From positions 1 through 64,000 of the forward strand of contig NZ_JAECMT010000002.1 of NCBI RefSeq assembly GCF_016019935.1: a stretch of DNA of 64,000 bases, read 5' to 3'. The position numbers and the translations under genes were made by a program. The stretch comes from Paenibacillus sp. GSMTC-2017. Its GTDB lineage: Bacteria > Bacillota > Bacilli > Paenibacillales > Paenibacillaceae. Below, one piece after another: positions 41,681-50,627 of this stretch; position 1 is the stretch's first letter; each line of letters opens with the position of its first letter. A model generated the notes under the pieces. That model was given only the letters and a program-made list of their open reading frames with translations. It was not told where the DNA came from and did not search any database.

Positions 41681-42862
41681 CTACTTCACCGCCTCAATAA
41701 TTTGTAGATCTTCTTTGTTCAATCGTTTCAAAGCATCTTGAGCGAGTGTAGTGAAAAATGAAGCAGCAAGCAGCAATGCACGCTCATCTACATCAAATGC
41801 GGGATGATGCCATTCCTTAGGACCCGATGTACCAAAAAACACAAATAATCCCGCTGTTTTCTTTAAGTAAAATGCAAAATCTTCCCCAGCAGGTGATGGT
41901 AATGGTTCAATGACGGTTAGCCCAACTGACTTAGCTGTTTGTGTGGCAACACTAGCCCATTCGTCATCATTAATGACAGGATGTGGTCCTTCGATCCATC
42001 TCACTGTCGCATTCGATTCGAAGGCATCTGCTACGCTATGGACAATTTTTTCGAACCTTTGGCGAACTCTTGCTCGAACCCTCTCATCGAATGTGCGTAA
42101 TGTGCCGTCGAATAATGCTTTATCCGGTATGACATTCCAAGCAGTTCCACTATTTAACCGAGTCACACTTACAACAGCACTTTCTAACGCACTCACATTA
42201 CGGCTAACGATAGACTGGAGAGCTGTTACGATGTGTGCAGAAATGACTATCGGATCGATTCCTGCTTCGGGAACAGCAGCATGACTGCCTCGTCCTTCCA
42301 CCTCTACGATGAAGCCGTCTGCTGCAGCCATAATTGCTCCACCTTTAATACCAACCGTGCCAACAGGTAAATCTGGTTTGTTGTGCATACCGAAAATCGC
42401 TTCTACATTTTCAAGTGCTCCACTTGCAATAATTTGCTCTGCTCCCTTGGCCTTTTCTTCAGCAGGTTGAAAAATAAATCGAACAGTACCGCGTAACTCT
42501 TGCTCCTTCTCTTTCAATAGAAAAGCAGTGCCTAATATAGCTGCAGTGTGAAAATCATGGCCGCAAGCGTGCATCTTACCTGGGAAGCGGGATGCAAAAG
42601 GTAATCCCGTTTCTTCATGTATAGGAAGCGCGTCAATATCAGCACGAATCGCAATGACTGGTCCTTCATGGAATCCACCTACCTCCGCAATTACTCCCGT
42701 ACGAAGTGGATAGTTTGCAATTCGAATGTTGGCGTCTGTTAGCCATTTACGAATGGAAGCTGTCGTTTCAACTTCCTCATGGGACAACTCAGGATACTCA
42801 TGAAGATGTCTTCGAATTGCAATTAGTTGTTGCTCGAACGTTTTATCCAATACTAAACTCAT
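41681..42862 (-). CDS. M20 family N-acyl amino acid amidohydrolase (SndA/YxeP-like)
   Basis: 393 residues. Metal ligands ACGHDFHTAAILG, QPAEEKAKGAEQII and the C-terminal HHPAFDVDERAL; the full M20D architecture is present. It deacetylates N-acetyl cysteine derivatives in the ytm/yxe-type pathway. The start is the ATG at 42862 with AGAGGAG; the longer frame from 42889 lacks a site. Confidence 0.86.
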   Translation of the reverse strand: MSLVLDKTFEQQLIAIRRHLHEYPELSHEEVETTASIRKWLTDANIRIANYPLRTGVIAEVGGFHEGPVIAIRADIDALPIHEETGLPFASRFPGKMHACGHDFHTAAILGTAFLLKEKEQELRGTVRFIFQPAEEKAKGAEQIIASGALENVEAIFGMHNKPDLPVGTVGIKGGAIMAAADGFIVEVEGRGSHAAVPEAGIDPIVISAHIVTALQSIVSRNVSALESAVVSVTRLNSGTAWNVIPDKALFDGTLRTFDERVRARVRQRFEKIVHSVADAFESNATVRWIEGPHPVINDDEWASVATQTAKSVGLTVIEPLPSPAGEDFAFYLKKTAGLFVFFGTSGPKEWHHPAFDVDERALLLAASFFTTLAQDALKRLNKEDLQIIEAVK

Positions 42863-42901
42863 AGTTGCTCCTCTCATGGTGCGATCCATGCACAGCAGTC
42901 T

Positions 42902-43906
42902 TTAGACAGCTAGCTCTTCGAAAGCTTCCTTTAGAAGAGTAAACGAACGCACCCGTTTATCGAAATCACTTACTACAGTCGTGAAGATGAACTCATCAAC
43001 GCCGTATTTCTCTTTATATTCCAAAATCCGCTTACGAGCGGTTTCCTTCGTTCCTTTCGTAATATCAGCATCACGAACTTCTGCTGTATACGTCTCCCCA
43101 GCTTGCCTAGCGAATTCCTCCGCCTGCTCAACTGTGCTTACATTCACTGTTTTTCCACTTGCAAGCGTAACTCGAACGCTCTTTAGATCACCCGCTAATT
43201 CGATTGCTTCTTCTTCGGTATCCGCAGCGATAACAGATAGGGCTAAAATGGTTTTGGGCTGTGCTCCGCTCTCATTGTTGAATGTTTCCCGATAAACGGT
43301 GAATGCTTGTTCCGCAGCTACGGGATCATTATTAATAAATAGAGCGAATACATAAGGAACGCCTCTTTCAGCTGCAAGTTTCGCGCTTGCTACACTCGTT
43401 CCTAATAAAAATATTGGAGCAGGCTCTTCAGGAATAGGCGTTGCCTTTAATCCAGCAAGCGGGTGTTCTTCTCCAGCTGGTTCCCTTAGGTATAGCGATA
43501 ATTCGGTCAATTTCTCTTCCAACTTCGCTACATCTACCGGTTGCAGCGCTTTGGTTGAACGTGGCAACCCACCAGGTGCACGGCCGATTCCAAGCTCTAC
43601 CCTTCCAGGAGCTAACGATGCTAATACGTTAAAATTTTCGGCAACTTTGTAAGGAGAATAATGTTGAAGCATGATGCCTCCCGAACCAATCCGAATTTTT
43701 TCCGTACGAGCAAGAAGATATGAAATGAGCACTTCAGGCGATGAACCAGCTAGATGGCCGGAATCATGATGTTCAGACACCCAAAATCGTTCATAACCAA
43801 GTGTTTCAGCTAGCTGAGCTAATTTAACTGTGTTACTAAGTGCAATTGCAGATGTTTGACCAGGGAAAATAATGCTTTGGTCCAAAATGCCGAATTTGAG
43901 TGTCAT
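42902..43906 (-). CDS. LLM flavin-dependent oxidoreductase (YtmO/MsnO8 type)
   Basis: 334 residues, bacterial luciferase-like: FWVSEHHDSGHLAGSSPEVL, RIGSGGIMLQHYSPYKVAENF, and GRVELGIGRAPGG. YtmO (CmoO) is its B. subtilis counterpart in S-alkylcysteine use, likely giving the sulfoxide or working with the other LLM enzyme. AGGAG precedes the ATG; 20 bp after the ATPase gene. Confidence 0.86.
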   Translation of the reverse strand: MTLKFGILDQSIIFPGQTSAIALSNTVKLAQLAETLGYERFWVSEHHDSGHLAGSSPEVLISYLLARTEKIRIGSGGIMLQHYSPYKVAENFNVLASLAPGRVELGIGRAPGGLPRSTKALQPVDVAKLEEKLTELSLYLREPAGEEHPLAGLKATPIPEEPAPIFLLGTSVASAKLAAERGVPYVFALFINNDPVAAEQAFTVYRETFNNESGAQPKTILALSVIAADTEEEAIELAGDLKSVRVTLASGKTVNVSTVEQAEEFARQAGETYTAEVRDADITKGTKETARKRILEYKEKYGVDEFIFTTVVSDFDKRVRSFTLLKEAFEELAV

Positions 43907-43925
43907 CGTTATCCGCTCCTATTGA

Positions 43926-44678
43926 TTAGATGGAATAAACGCCATCTGGCGTAAATCGTTTAAGGAATTGTTTCGTTCTTTCTTCCTTTGGAGAAGTAAA
44001 GATATCGTTCGGCTTACCGCTCTCTACAATTACTCCTTCGTCCATGAAGATGACATGACCCGCAACGTCTTGAGCGAAGCTCATTTCATGTGTTACGATG
44101 ATCATCGTAATTCCTTCCTTGGCGATCTTACGAATAACAGCGAGAACTTCTCCTACTAGCTCAGGATCAAGTGACGAAGTAGGTTCATCGAATAAGATGA
44201 CCTGTGGGTTAAGTGCAAGCGCCCTAGCGATACCGACACGTTGCTGCTGCCCACCAGACAATTGGCTTGGATAGGCATCTAACTTGTTGCCAAGCCCTAC
44301 CTTCTCAAGCAATTCAATACTTCGTAATCGAGCTTGTTCTTTCGGAACCTTTTGAACGATGACGAGACCTTCCATCACATTCTCAAGCGCTGTTTTATGG
44401 CGGAAGAGATTATAGTGCTGAAACACCATCGCCGTTTTTTTGCGGAGATTGATAACCTCTGCTTTTTTGGCACGTTTGAAGTTAACACTTAGTCCATCAA
44501 TCGTAATTTCACCTTCGTTTGGTTTCTCCAAATAATTGATGCAACGAAGCAATGTCGTCTTGCCAGATCCACTAGGTCCTAATATCGCAACGACCTCCCC
44601 TTTTTCAACGGTAAGGTCTATCCCTTTTAACACTTCATTTCGCCCATACGATTTTTTTACTTGCGACAGCTTGATCAT
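43926..44678 (-). CDS. Amino acid ABC ATPase (TcyN/GlnQ type)
   Basis: 250 residues. Walker [10 protein letters not shown], signature [15 protein letters not shown], Walker [13 protein letters not shown], and the H-loop VTHEMSFA. Polar amino acid/cystine importer ATPase. ATGA overlap with the permease gene. Confidence 0.92.
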   Translation of the reverse strand: MIKLSQVKKSYGRNEVLKGIDLTVEKGEVVAILGPSGSGKTTLLRCINYLEKPNEGEITIDGLSVNFKRAKKAEVINLRKKTAMVFQHYNLFRHKTALENVMEGLVIVQKVPKEQARLRSIELLEKVGLGNKLDAYPSQLSGGQQQRVGIARALALNPQVILFDEPTSSLDPELVGEVLAVIRKIAKEGITMIIVTHEMSFAQDVAGHVIFMDEGVIVESGKPNDIFTSPKEERTKQFLKRFTPDGVYSI

Positions 44679-45385
44679 GTCACGCCACCTCGGTTATAAA
44701 TATTGATTCGTTTTTCAATGACTGCCGTTATTCTTTCAATCAAAATAGTTAAACCCCAATAGATGATTGCTGCTGCAATGTAAGCCTCAAGAAACTTCCA
44801 ATTAGAAGAGGCGACAATTTGTGATTTTGCATTAATATCGACAACAGAAACAGTAAATACGAGCGAAGATCCGTGCAGCATACTGATCGTACTATTCGAT
44901 AGATTTGGTACAATGATTGCAAAAGCTTGCGGAAACACGATTCTGCGAAGTGCTTGAGTCGTTGTCATACCTATGGAGTAAGCCGCTTCCAGTTGACCTT
45001 TGTTAACTGCAAGTAGCCCTGCCCGCACAACTTCAGATAAATAAGCACCCGCTGTAATCGAAAACGAAATATAGGCAAAGGAAATCATCGGAATGGCCAC
45101 CGAATTAAACGACCAGCCAAAGTGAGCGGATAAGCTGTCAACGATGAAAATAAGCCCAAAGTAAATGAGGAGCAAATGAGTGAGCATCGGCGTACCACGA
45201 ATGAATGTAACGTAAGCTGTAGCGATTTGACGTAGTACAGGAACTTTGTAAATTCTAATGAGTGCAACTATCGTTCCAATTGTTAAGCCGCATAACATGG
45301 ATACAGCAGTAATATACAGCGTAGTAGGTATAGCAGAAAGAAGTTCTTTCAGCGCAGTCCAGATGAATGACGGATCAAGTTTCAT
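44675..45385 (-). CDS. Amino acid ABC permease (TcyM-like)
   Basis: 236 residues, HisM/GlnP-type permease with the EAA loop [24 protein letters not shown]. Second of two homologous permeases; ATGA overlaps on both sides. Confidence 0.9.
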   Translation of the reverse strand: MKLDPSFIWTALKELLSAIPTTLYITAVSMLCGLTIGTIVALIRIYKVPVLRQIATAYVTFIRGTPMLTHLLLIYFGLIFIVDSLSAHFGWSFNSVAIPMISFAYISFSITAGAYLSEVVRAGLLAVNKGQLEAAYSIGMTTTQALRRIVFPQAFAIIVPNLSNSTISMLHGSSLVFTVSVVDINAKSQIVASSNWKFLEAYIAAAIIYWGLTILIERITAVIEKRINIYNRGGVT

Positions 45386-46167
45386 TGTTTAGCCTCCTTT
45401 CTGCGAATGCCTGTTGCTGTCCCAAACTTACGAATAAAAGTCTGACTAACAAGTACTTTTTGCTTTATAATCTCAGATGTAGATTCATGCCTCGTCAGTC
45501 TCTTTTCAAGTCGGACGAAGATCTTCGCTAGGAAGAAACTAATGATGAAATAAATGATTGCAAGAGATAAATATACTTCGATGAATCGATGTGATAACGC
45601 ACCTATCGTCTTCGCCTTCCCGGTTATTTCCATAACGCCTAATGTGAATGCAAGGGAAGTATCTTTTAAATTTGCAATAACAACATTTGCGAAAATGGGG
45701 ATTGAAATAGCGAGTGCTTGTGGAAGCACGATTCGGCTAAATGCTTGAAAACCATTCATTCCAATTGCATAAGCAGCTTCTACTTGACCTCTGTCTACAG
45801 CTGACACTGCTCCTCGAATCAATTCCGCGATGTATGCTCCGCTGTGCAGGGAATAGGTTAATATAACGAATAACAATGCCGGTGCTTTGGATGTATCGAT
45901 ACTTATAAGTGTTAATAGTTCCGGTACGCCGTAGTAAAAAAGAAAGAGTTGAATGAGAATCGGAGTGCCTCTAAAAAAGGACACATACAGTTGAGAGAGT
46001 TGCCCAAGGAGTGGAACACGATATAGTCTAGGCAGTGCGACAACAAACCCAATAATCACACCTAGTATGATTGAACTGCCCAGTATGAGTAGAGTTATTT
46101 TTAAAGAAGGAAGCAGCTTGATTATATAATCAAATACATAGGCAATTTCAAATTGTGTTTGACCCAT
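45382..46167 (-). CDS. Amino acid ABC permease (TcyL-like)
   Basis: 261 residues with EAA loop QVEAAYAIGMNGFQAFSRIVLPQA. It has a longer charged C-terminal tail than its partner. AGGAG lies ahead of the ATG. Confidence 0.9.
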   Translation of the reverse strand: MGQTQFEIAYVFDYIIKLLPSLKITLLILGSSIILGVIIGFVVALPRLYRVPLLGQLSQLYVSFFRGTPILIQLFLFYYGVPELLTLISIDTSKAPALLFVILTYSLHSGAYIAELIRGAVSAVDRGQVEAAYAIGMNGFQAFSRIVLPQALAISIPIFANVVIANLKDTSLAFTLGVMEITGKAKTIGALSHRFIEVYLSLAIIYFIISFFLAKIFVRLEKRLTRHESTSEIIKQKVLVSQTFIRKFGTATGIRRKEAKQ

Positions 46168-46217
46168 CCTTTGTTCTCACTCCTTTGGCAGAATCTCGGT
46201 TTTACGAGACACGTTTT

Positions 46218-47048
46218 TTATTTGGAAAAGTCTTTTTTCAACCATTGCTCACTTAGCTTTTTGAGTGTTCCGTCCGCTTTTAGTTCTTTAATCGTTGCAT
46301 CAACATCGTCAGAAAGTTTCTGTGACTCCGGATCATCTTTACGAAATACATACAAGATGTTACCTTCATCGAGCGGATCACCAACCGTTTTTAACTTTCC
46401 TTGTGGATCTGTAATCGCTAGTAGGAAGTCTGCGCTTAGTGTTGCATACACACGTCCAGATGAAACTTGAAGTACTTCATCATTTGCATCGTTTTGTTGA
46501 TATACAATTTCAATTGCATTGTTGTTGGCTTTATTATAATTTTCGAGAATTTGAGCTTGTGCGCTTGTTGGACCAACCAGCACTTTTTTTCCTTTCAAGT
46601 CATCCAATGATTTGATCGGATCATTGTTATCTGCAGCTACAACAATTTTGTTTCTCCAATAAGCGTATGGTTCTTTGTTAAACAAAAACTTCTGTTCTCT
46701 TTCTGGGTTTTTCTCAAATAGATGTGCAGCTAAATCAATTTTTTTCGTTTCAAGACTTAAAAGAATGTTTGAGAAATCTGACGTTTGGAATTCGAATTCA
46801 TATTGCGTTAGCCGTTTGTCGATCTCTCTAATAAGTTCAACATCATAACCTGTCAAATGACCTTTATCATCCAAATAGGCGATTTGAGTGAAATCATTCC
46901 CTGTTCCTACGATGATCTTTTTTGCATCTGTTTTAGTTCCTTCGCCCCCAGATGGCTTGTTATTGGTCTTCGTATTGCCATTGCTTCCGCATGCTGAGAT
47001 GACAACTGCCACAATAAGTACAAATGCGATTAACGGAAATTTCTTCAT
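46218..47048 (-). CDS. Amino acid/cystine-type binding lipoprotein (family 3)
   Basis: 276 residues with lipobox ISAC near residue 19-20 and the family 3 pattern IAYLDDKGHLTGYDVELIREI. First gene of the importer and sulfur-salvage operon. Probable ligands are S-modified cysteines, judged from the operon. Confidence 0.88.
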   Translation of the reverse strand: MKKFPLIAFVLIVAVVISACGSNGNTKTNNKPSGGEGTKTDAKKIIVGTGNDFTQIAYLDDKGHLTGYDVELIREIDKRLTQYEFEFQTSDFSNILLSLETKKIDLAAHLFEKNPEREQKFLFNKEPYAYWRNKIVVAADNNDPIKSLDDLKGKKVLVGPTSAQAQILENYNKANNNAIEIVYQQNDANDEVLQVSSGRVYATLSADFLLAITDPQGKLKTVGDPLDEGNILYVFRKDDPESQKLSDDVDATIKELKADGTLKKLSEQWLKKDFSK

Positions 47049-47079
47049 TTTTGTTCACTCCTGTTTTATGTTTTTTAAT

Positions 47080-47092
47080 CTTATAATTCCTA
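47080..47092. promoter_or_regulatory. TAGGAATTATAAG motif ahead of the sulfur operon
   Basis: Exact 13-bp match to the core of the dyad at 38971-38989, about 35 bp before the binding-protein start. Confidence 0.45.
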
Positions 47093-47162
47093 CATGATAA
47101 GTAAGGATTATAGTCGTGATAACTTTAGCACTTGGCTTCTCAAGCGGTCAATGGACTGGTTA

Positions 47163-47177
47163 ATAGAGAGTTTCTAT
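47163..47177. promoter_or_regulatory. LysR-type operator candidate
   Basis: ATAGA-n5-TCTAT dyad about 115 bp before the binding-protein gene, where a LysR activator such as the adjacent one would bind. Confidence 0.4.
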
Positions 47178-47194
47178 ATAACTATCTCTTATTT

Positions 47195-48088
47195 CTATAC
47201 GACTGCCTTACGTGTAGTTAAGTCCTTTCCAATCTCTAGAATGGAGTCTACAAATAAGAGATGTTTACCGTGGCAAGAAACAATATTTGTTTTTAAAGCT
47301 ATTCCGGCTGTTTCAGATAAGTGGATAGGAATGAGCTTTCCTGATTGAATTTCTTCTTTCACACTTAAGTGTGGCAGAAAGCTAATTCCGACCTTTTTAA
47401 TGACCAACTTTTTGGCTGTTTCCGAGTTATCAGTAAGAAATTGAATGTTAGGTGGTCGATCTAGGTTCCCGAATATGCGATGAACACGTAGCCAGTCAAG
47501 TGCACCACATTCAAAGAAAACGAGCGGATGTGCCGCGATATCTTCAATTGTTATTCTATCTAACTTAAGAAATGGATGGTCTTCGTACACATAGAGTTGA
47601 ATGGGATCTTCGTAAAAAGAAGTGGATTGAAGGTTAGGGTGACTAACATTTCGTACAAAACCTACATCAACCTCCTTATTGACCACTTTATTTATGATGT
47701 CGTCCGTCGTACCTGTTATAAGTTTAAAGTGAGTATGTGGAAACTTCTGTTTTAAGCGCGGAAGTAAGTCTGGAAGTGTGTAGTTCGAGACGGATACTGT
47801 AGCTCCGATTCGCAGTTCTTCTGGTAGAGATTTTTTCTGATTAATGTGAAGCTTTCCTTTCTGGTAAGTCATGAGCAATTGTTGTGCATATGGCAGAAAT
47901 CGTTTGCCCTCTTCTGTAATTTGGACGCCTTTCCCTAAACGATCAAATAACTTGCAATTTAGCTCTCGCTCCAATGATTGAATTCTTGCTGTAACGGTAG
48001 GCTGGGACAAATACAACACTTCTGCAGCTTTATTGAAGCTTCCATAATGGATAATATATACGAATGCTTCGATGTTTTCTAAATTAAT
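47195..48088 (-). CDS. LysR-type regulator of the sulfur operon (YtlI-like)
   Basis: About 298 residues. N-terminal winged helix (FNKAAEVLYLSQPTVTARIQSLE) and a substrate-binding domain. It lies directly upstream of the sulfur operon on the same strand. Start: the only strong ribosome binding site (AGGAGGGG) is placed eight bases before an ATT codon at 48088, which gives the N-terminus INLENIEAF expected for this family. The ATG at 48136 lies inside a terminator hairpin and adds 16 foreign residues. An AUU start would be rare and could keep the regulator level low. Confidence 0.85.
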   Translation of the reverse strand: MNLENIEAFVYIIHYGSFNKAAEVLYLSQPTVTARIQSLERELNCKLFDRLGKGVQITEEGKRFLPYAQQLLMTYQKGKLHINQKKSLPEELRIGATVSVSNYTLPDLLPRLKQKFPHTHFKLITGTTDDIINKVVNKEVDVGFVRNVSHPNLQSTSFYEDPIQLYVYEDHPFLKLDRITIEDIAAHPLVFFECGALDWLRVHRIFGNLDRPPNIQFLTDNSETAKKLVIKKVGISFLPHLSVKEEIQSGKLIPIHLSETAGIALKTNIVSCHGKHLLFVDSILEIGKDLTTRKAVV

Positions 48089-48110
48089 GGTACACCCCTC
48101 CTGTCTTTCT

Positions 48111-48164
48111 AAAAAACAAAAAGGAGACCTCCACATTCAAATAACTTTTGAATGGGAAGTCTCC
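48111..48164 (-). terminator. Strong terminator between the LysR promoter and its gene
   Basis: Stem GGAGAC...GTCTCC (48164-48159/48128-48123) with inner CATTCAAA/TTTGAATG helix, then TTTTTGTTTTTT, 25-30 nt before the LysR start. It can end the M28 peptidase transcript, but also lies inside the LysR leader. Confidence 0.8.
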
Positions 48165-48202
48165 GGTTATCCGGTAGACATTATGATAAGATACTTTATG
48201 TT

Positions 48203-48273
48203 ATTCCAACAATTCCTACTAATTTACTTGTATTTATTGACCCATGTTATCATCCTACTACAAAAGTTGTCAA
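48203..48273 (-). promoter_or_regulatory. LysR promoter and TAGGAATT motif
   Basis: TTGACA (48273-48268), 18-bp spacer, TAACAT (48249-48244). Downstream lie TAGGAATT (48218-48211) and a second GGAAT at 48207-48203. Confidence 0.55.
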
Positions 48274-48285
48274 TGGGTTATTTGC

Positions 48286-50289
48286 CTATATGCCAAGGTC
48301 TTGTATGATTTGTGGAAGCGGGAGTAAATTAATTCGTTTGAGCAACGTTTCTTTTTCGCTTAATTTGGACAGGTTGATAAATCGCTTTTGATCCTTAACG
48401 TTGACCTGCTGCACTTCGTTGTAATCAACTAAATATTTGCTACCATCAACCGAAATGTTAAATGATGTAGTTAAAGATTTATCTATCTTGTTAAGATAAG
48501 TTAAGTGATAAGTACGATCATTAGCTATCACTTTTTCAGTGTGAAAAGCTTGACCGTAATTATGATGGTTCTCTAGATTATTGTCGGCTGGAAGAGGAGT
48601 AATATGCAATCGGATGCCAGTACCTTGCTCATTCGTATATACTAATTCAACTGCTACGATGTCTTTTATTTCCGCTTTTTTTAACGTATAAATTTTATCC
48701 AATATGGGATCTTTTATAAACTGATCAGAAAAATTTTGTATGATAACGGTGGCTGTGTCAAAAGAATAGTCTTCTACATTCGGAGTTACTTTCATTCCGT
48801 TAATCTTATTTTCTAATTCGTCAGAACTATTGAATGTATCATCTGTTTTATGAACAGTGTAAGGTTGTCCAGTGTCTGCTGCATTGTAGGTTACATATTG
48901 TCCAAGTTCGAGTTGATCTGTTCTTTTCTCGGAATCCTCTAAAAAAATGAAGAACTCATCCATAGAAGGTTCAAAGGCCCATTTGTTTTCAGGCAGTGAT
49001 TCGTTTATTGTGAAATGATTTGGCAGATAAGAAGCATCCGTTACAAGTTGAAGGAGTGCATTTACGATTTGGTCCAAATGATCGTAATCGATTTTTTGTA
49101 TTTCTTCTGAGCTTTGAGGTATTGAATCCATTACATCTGTAATCGTTACTCCCAACAAATGATGTTTCAAAAATGAGGAGTGATCACCAGTTAGTGTACT
49201 CATATTATCAATAACAGACAGTTTGTAATCTTTAAATACATTCCGGATAGAATCAGCAAGTAGTGTGGCAGGGGAATTTGCAGTTATGACCGTTTGGCCG
49301 CGCATCTTCCCACCAATAGTGTCTAAATTTATTGTATAAATGTGCTCGTATGCACTTTTTATCTCTTTGGCAAAGTCTTCGCTACCTTGGTGACCCGTCT
49401 CAGAGCCATTAAATGCTGCGAAAATAATATCTGCAGGAATAGAATTAATAACTGAGCGTTGATGAAGTTTTTTTGCGAGTTCTAACATGACACTAACGCC
49501 AGTAGCATTGTTTAATGCTCCGTTGCTGAATGCTACCTTTTTATCCCAGCCAGCCGCGTCGAAATGAGCTGCGATAACGATAGCTTGCCGCTTCGTTTCT
49601 GCTGTTGCAGAAATAGTACCAATAACATTTGACGCTTCAATCCGTTCCTCTTTCCTGTCTATTTGAAGTTTAAGTTCTTTAATCGCTGGTGAATTTTCCG
49701 ATAAAGAGGTGTACATTTCGTCGCTAATTTGCAAAATGGGCATTTCAACTTGGTTTAGAAGCCACGTTGGTATATCTCTAGCGAGTTTTGATGTAATAAA
49801 CAATGCTATAGGTTTTTCAAATGCTAGCTGAACAAGTGGTTCAGCGTTATCTAAAAGAAGTATTTTGTTCCATCGATCAGGGTCATCGATGTGTGGTGTA
49901 ATTTCGGCGATATCTTCGAATTGTGCGTTTGGAGTGATGACGAGGAAGTCAGTACGATTATGGAATGAAATGATTGATTTATCGGTATTAATTGCTTCTA
50001 CAGAAATCTTTTCTTTTGTTGGATCGAAAAAGGTGTGCGAATAAGGAGTGGCATAACTCTCCCCAATATAAGGAGTCAAGCCAATAGTGTCGAACTGTTT
50101 TTCTAACCACGCTTGCGCTTGGGCATTTCCTTTTGTTCCGGTAAGTCTGCTTTCGAATTTAGGGTTAGTTAACTTCTTTATGTTCACTTCATGAGGATGA
50201 AGATTCTGCTCAGTGTCTTTCACGCAGCCGAAAGAAGTTAGTGATACTAAGCAGATAACTGCAACTAGCATTAAACGTTTCTTAAACAC
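48286..50289 (-). CDS. M28 family metallopeptidase lipoprotein
   Basis: 667 residues. Lipoprotein signal with C22 (TSFGC). The zinc peptidase domain has IVIAAHFDAAG, NNATGVSVMLELA, AAFNGSETGHQGSE, TINLDTIGGK and a late histidine in LKHHLLGV, all M28 elements. An extra ~220-residue C-terminal domain of beta character follows, function unknown. Anchored outside the membrane; probable aminopeptidase. GTG start behind GGGGG. Confidence 0.85.
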   Translation of the reverse strand: MFKKRLMLVAVICLVSLTSFGCVKDTEQNLHPHEVNIKKLTNPKFESRLTGTKGNAQAQAWLEKQFDTIGLTPYIGESYATPYSHTFFDPTKEKISVEAINTDKSIISFHNRTDFLVITPNAQFEDIAEITPHIDDPDRWNKILLLDNAEPLVQLAFEKPIALFITSKLARDIPTWLLNQVEMPILQISDEMYTSLSENSPAIKELKLQIDRKEERIEASNVIGTISATAETKRQAIVIAAHFDAAGWDKKVAFSNGALNNATGVSVMLELAKKLHQRSVINSIPADIIFAAFNGSETGHQGSEDFAKEIKSAYEHIYTINLDTIGGKMRGQTVITANSPATLLADSIRNVFKDYKLSVIDNMSTLTGDHSSFLKHHLLGVTITDVMDSIPQSSEEIQKIDYDHLDQIVNALLQLVTDASYLPNHFTINESLPENKWAFEPSMDEFFIFLEDSEKRTDQLELGQYVTYNAADTGQPYTVHKTDDTFNSSDELENKINGMKVTPNVEDYSFDTATVIIQNFSDQFIKDPILDKIYTLKKAEIKDIVAVELVYTNEQGTGIRLHITPLPADNNLENHHNYGQAFHTEKVIANDRTYHLTYLNKIDKSLTTSFNISVDGSKYLVDYNEVQQVNVKDQKRFINLSKLSEKETLLKRINLLPLPQIIQDLGI

Positions 50290-50627
50290 ATTAATCCCCC
50301 GTTTACTATCGTTTATCTACTAACTCCTAATAATCCTATAGTTGCATGATTATTTCCCCGCAATGATTACACTTATTACGATAGGATGTAGAGGTGTAAT
50401 ATACCTTTGCAGATATGGTTTATTTACAGCTATTGCAGTTGTTTTTACTCATCAAGTTGATTGCCACCCCATTCAACAGAAATGTTCCGATTAAAATGTT
50501 GTTCACATTAATAACAACGATCATTTATTACGTTTAGTTACCAATTAAATGAAAAAAAATCACCTAGCTTATATCCCTCACGGAACATAAACTAAGTGAT
50601 TCTATTTGATTCTATTATACAAAGAAA
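50290..50627. other. Intergenic, no gene
   Basis: Promoter region of the M28 gene and the terminator of the chitin monooxygenase gene; nothing else recognised. Confidence 0.5.
50552..50601 (-). terminator. Terminator of the AA10 gene
   Basis: Long imperfect stem AATCAC(c)TAGcTTAT/ATAaaCTA(a)GTGATT (50559-50601), eight T on the minus strand. Confidence 0.75.
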
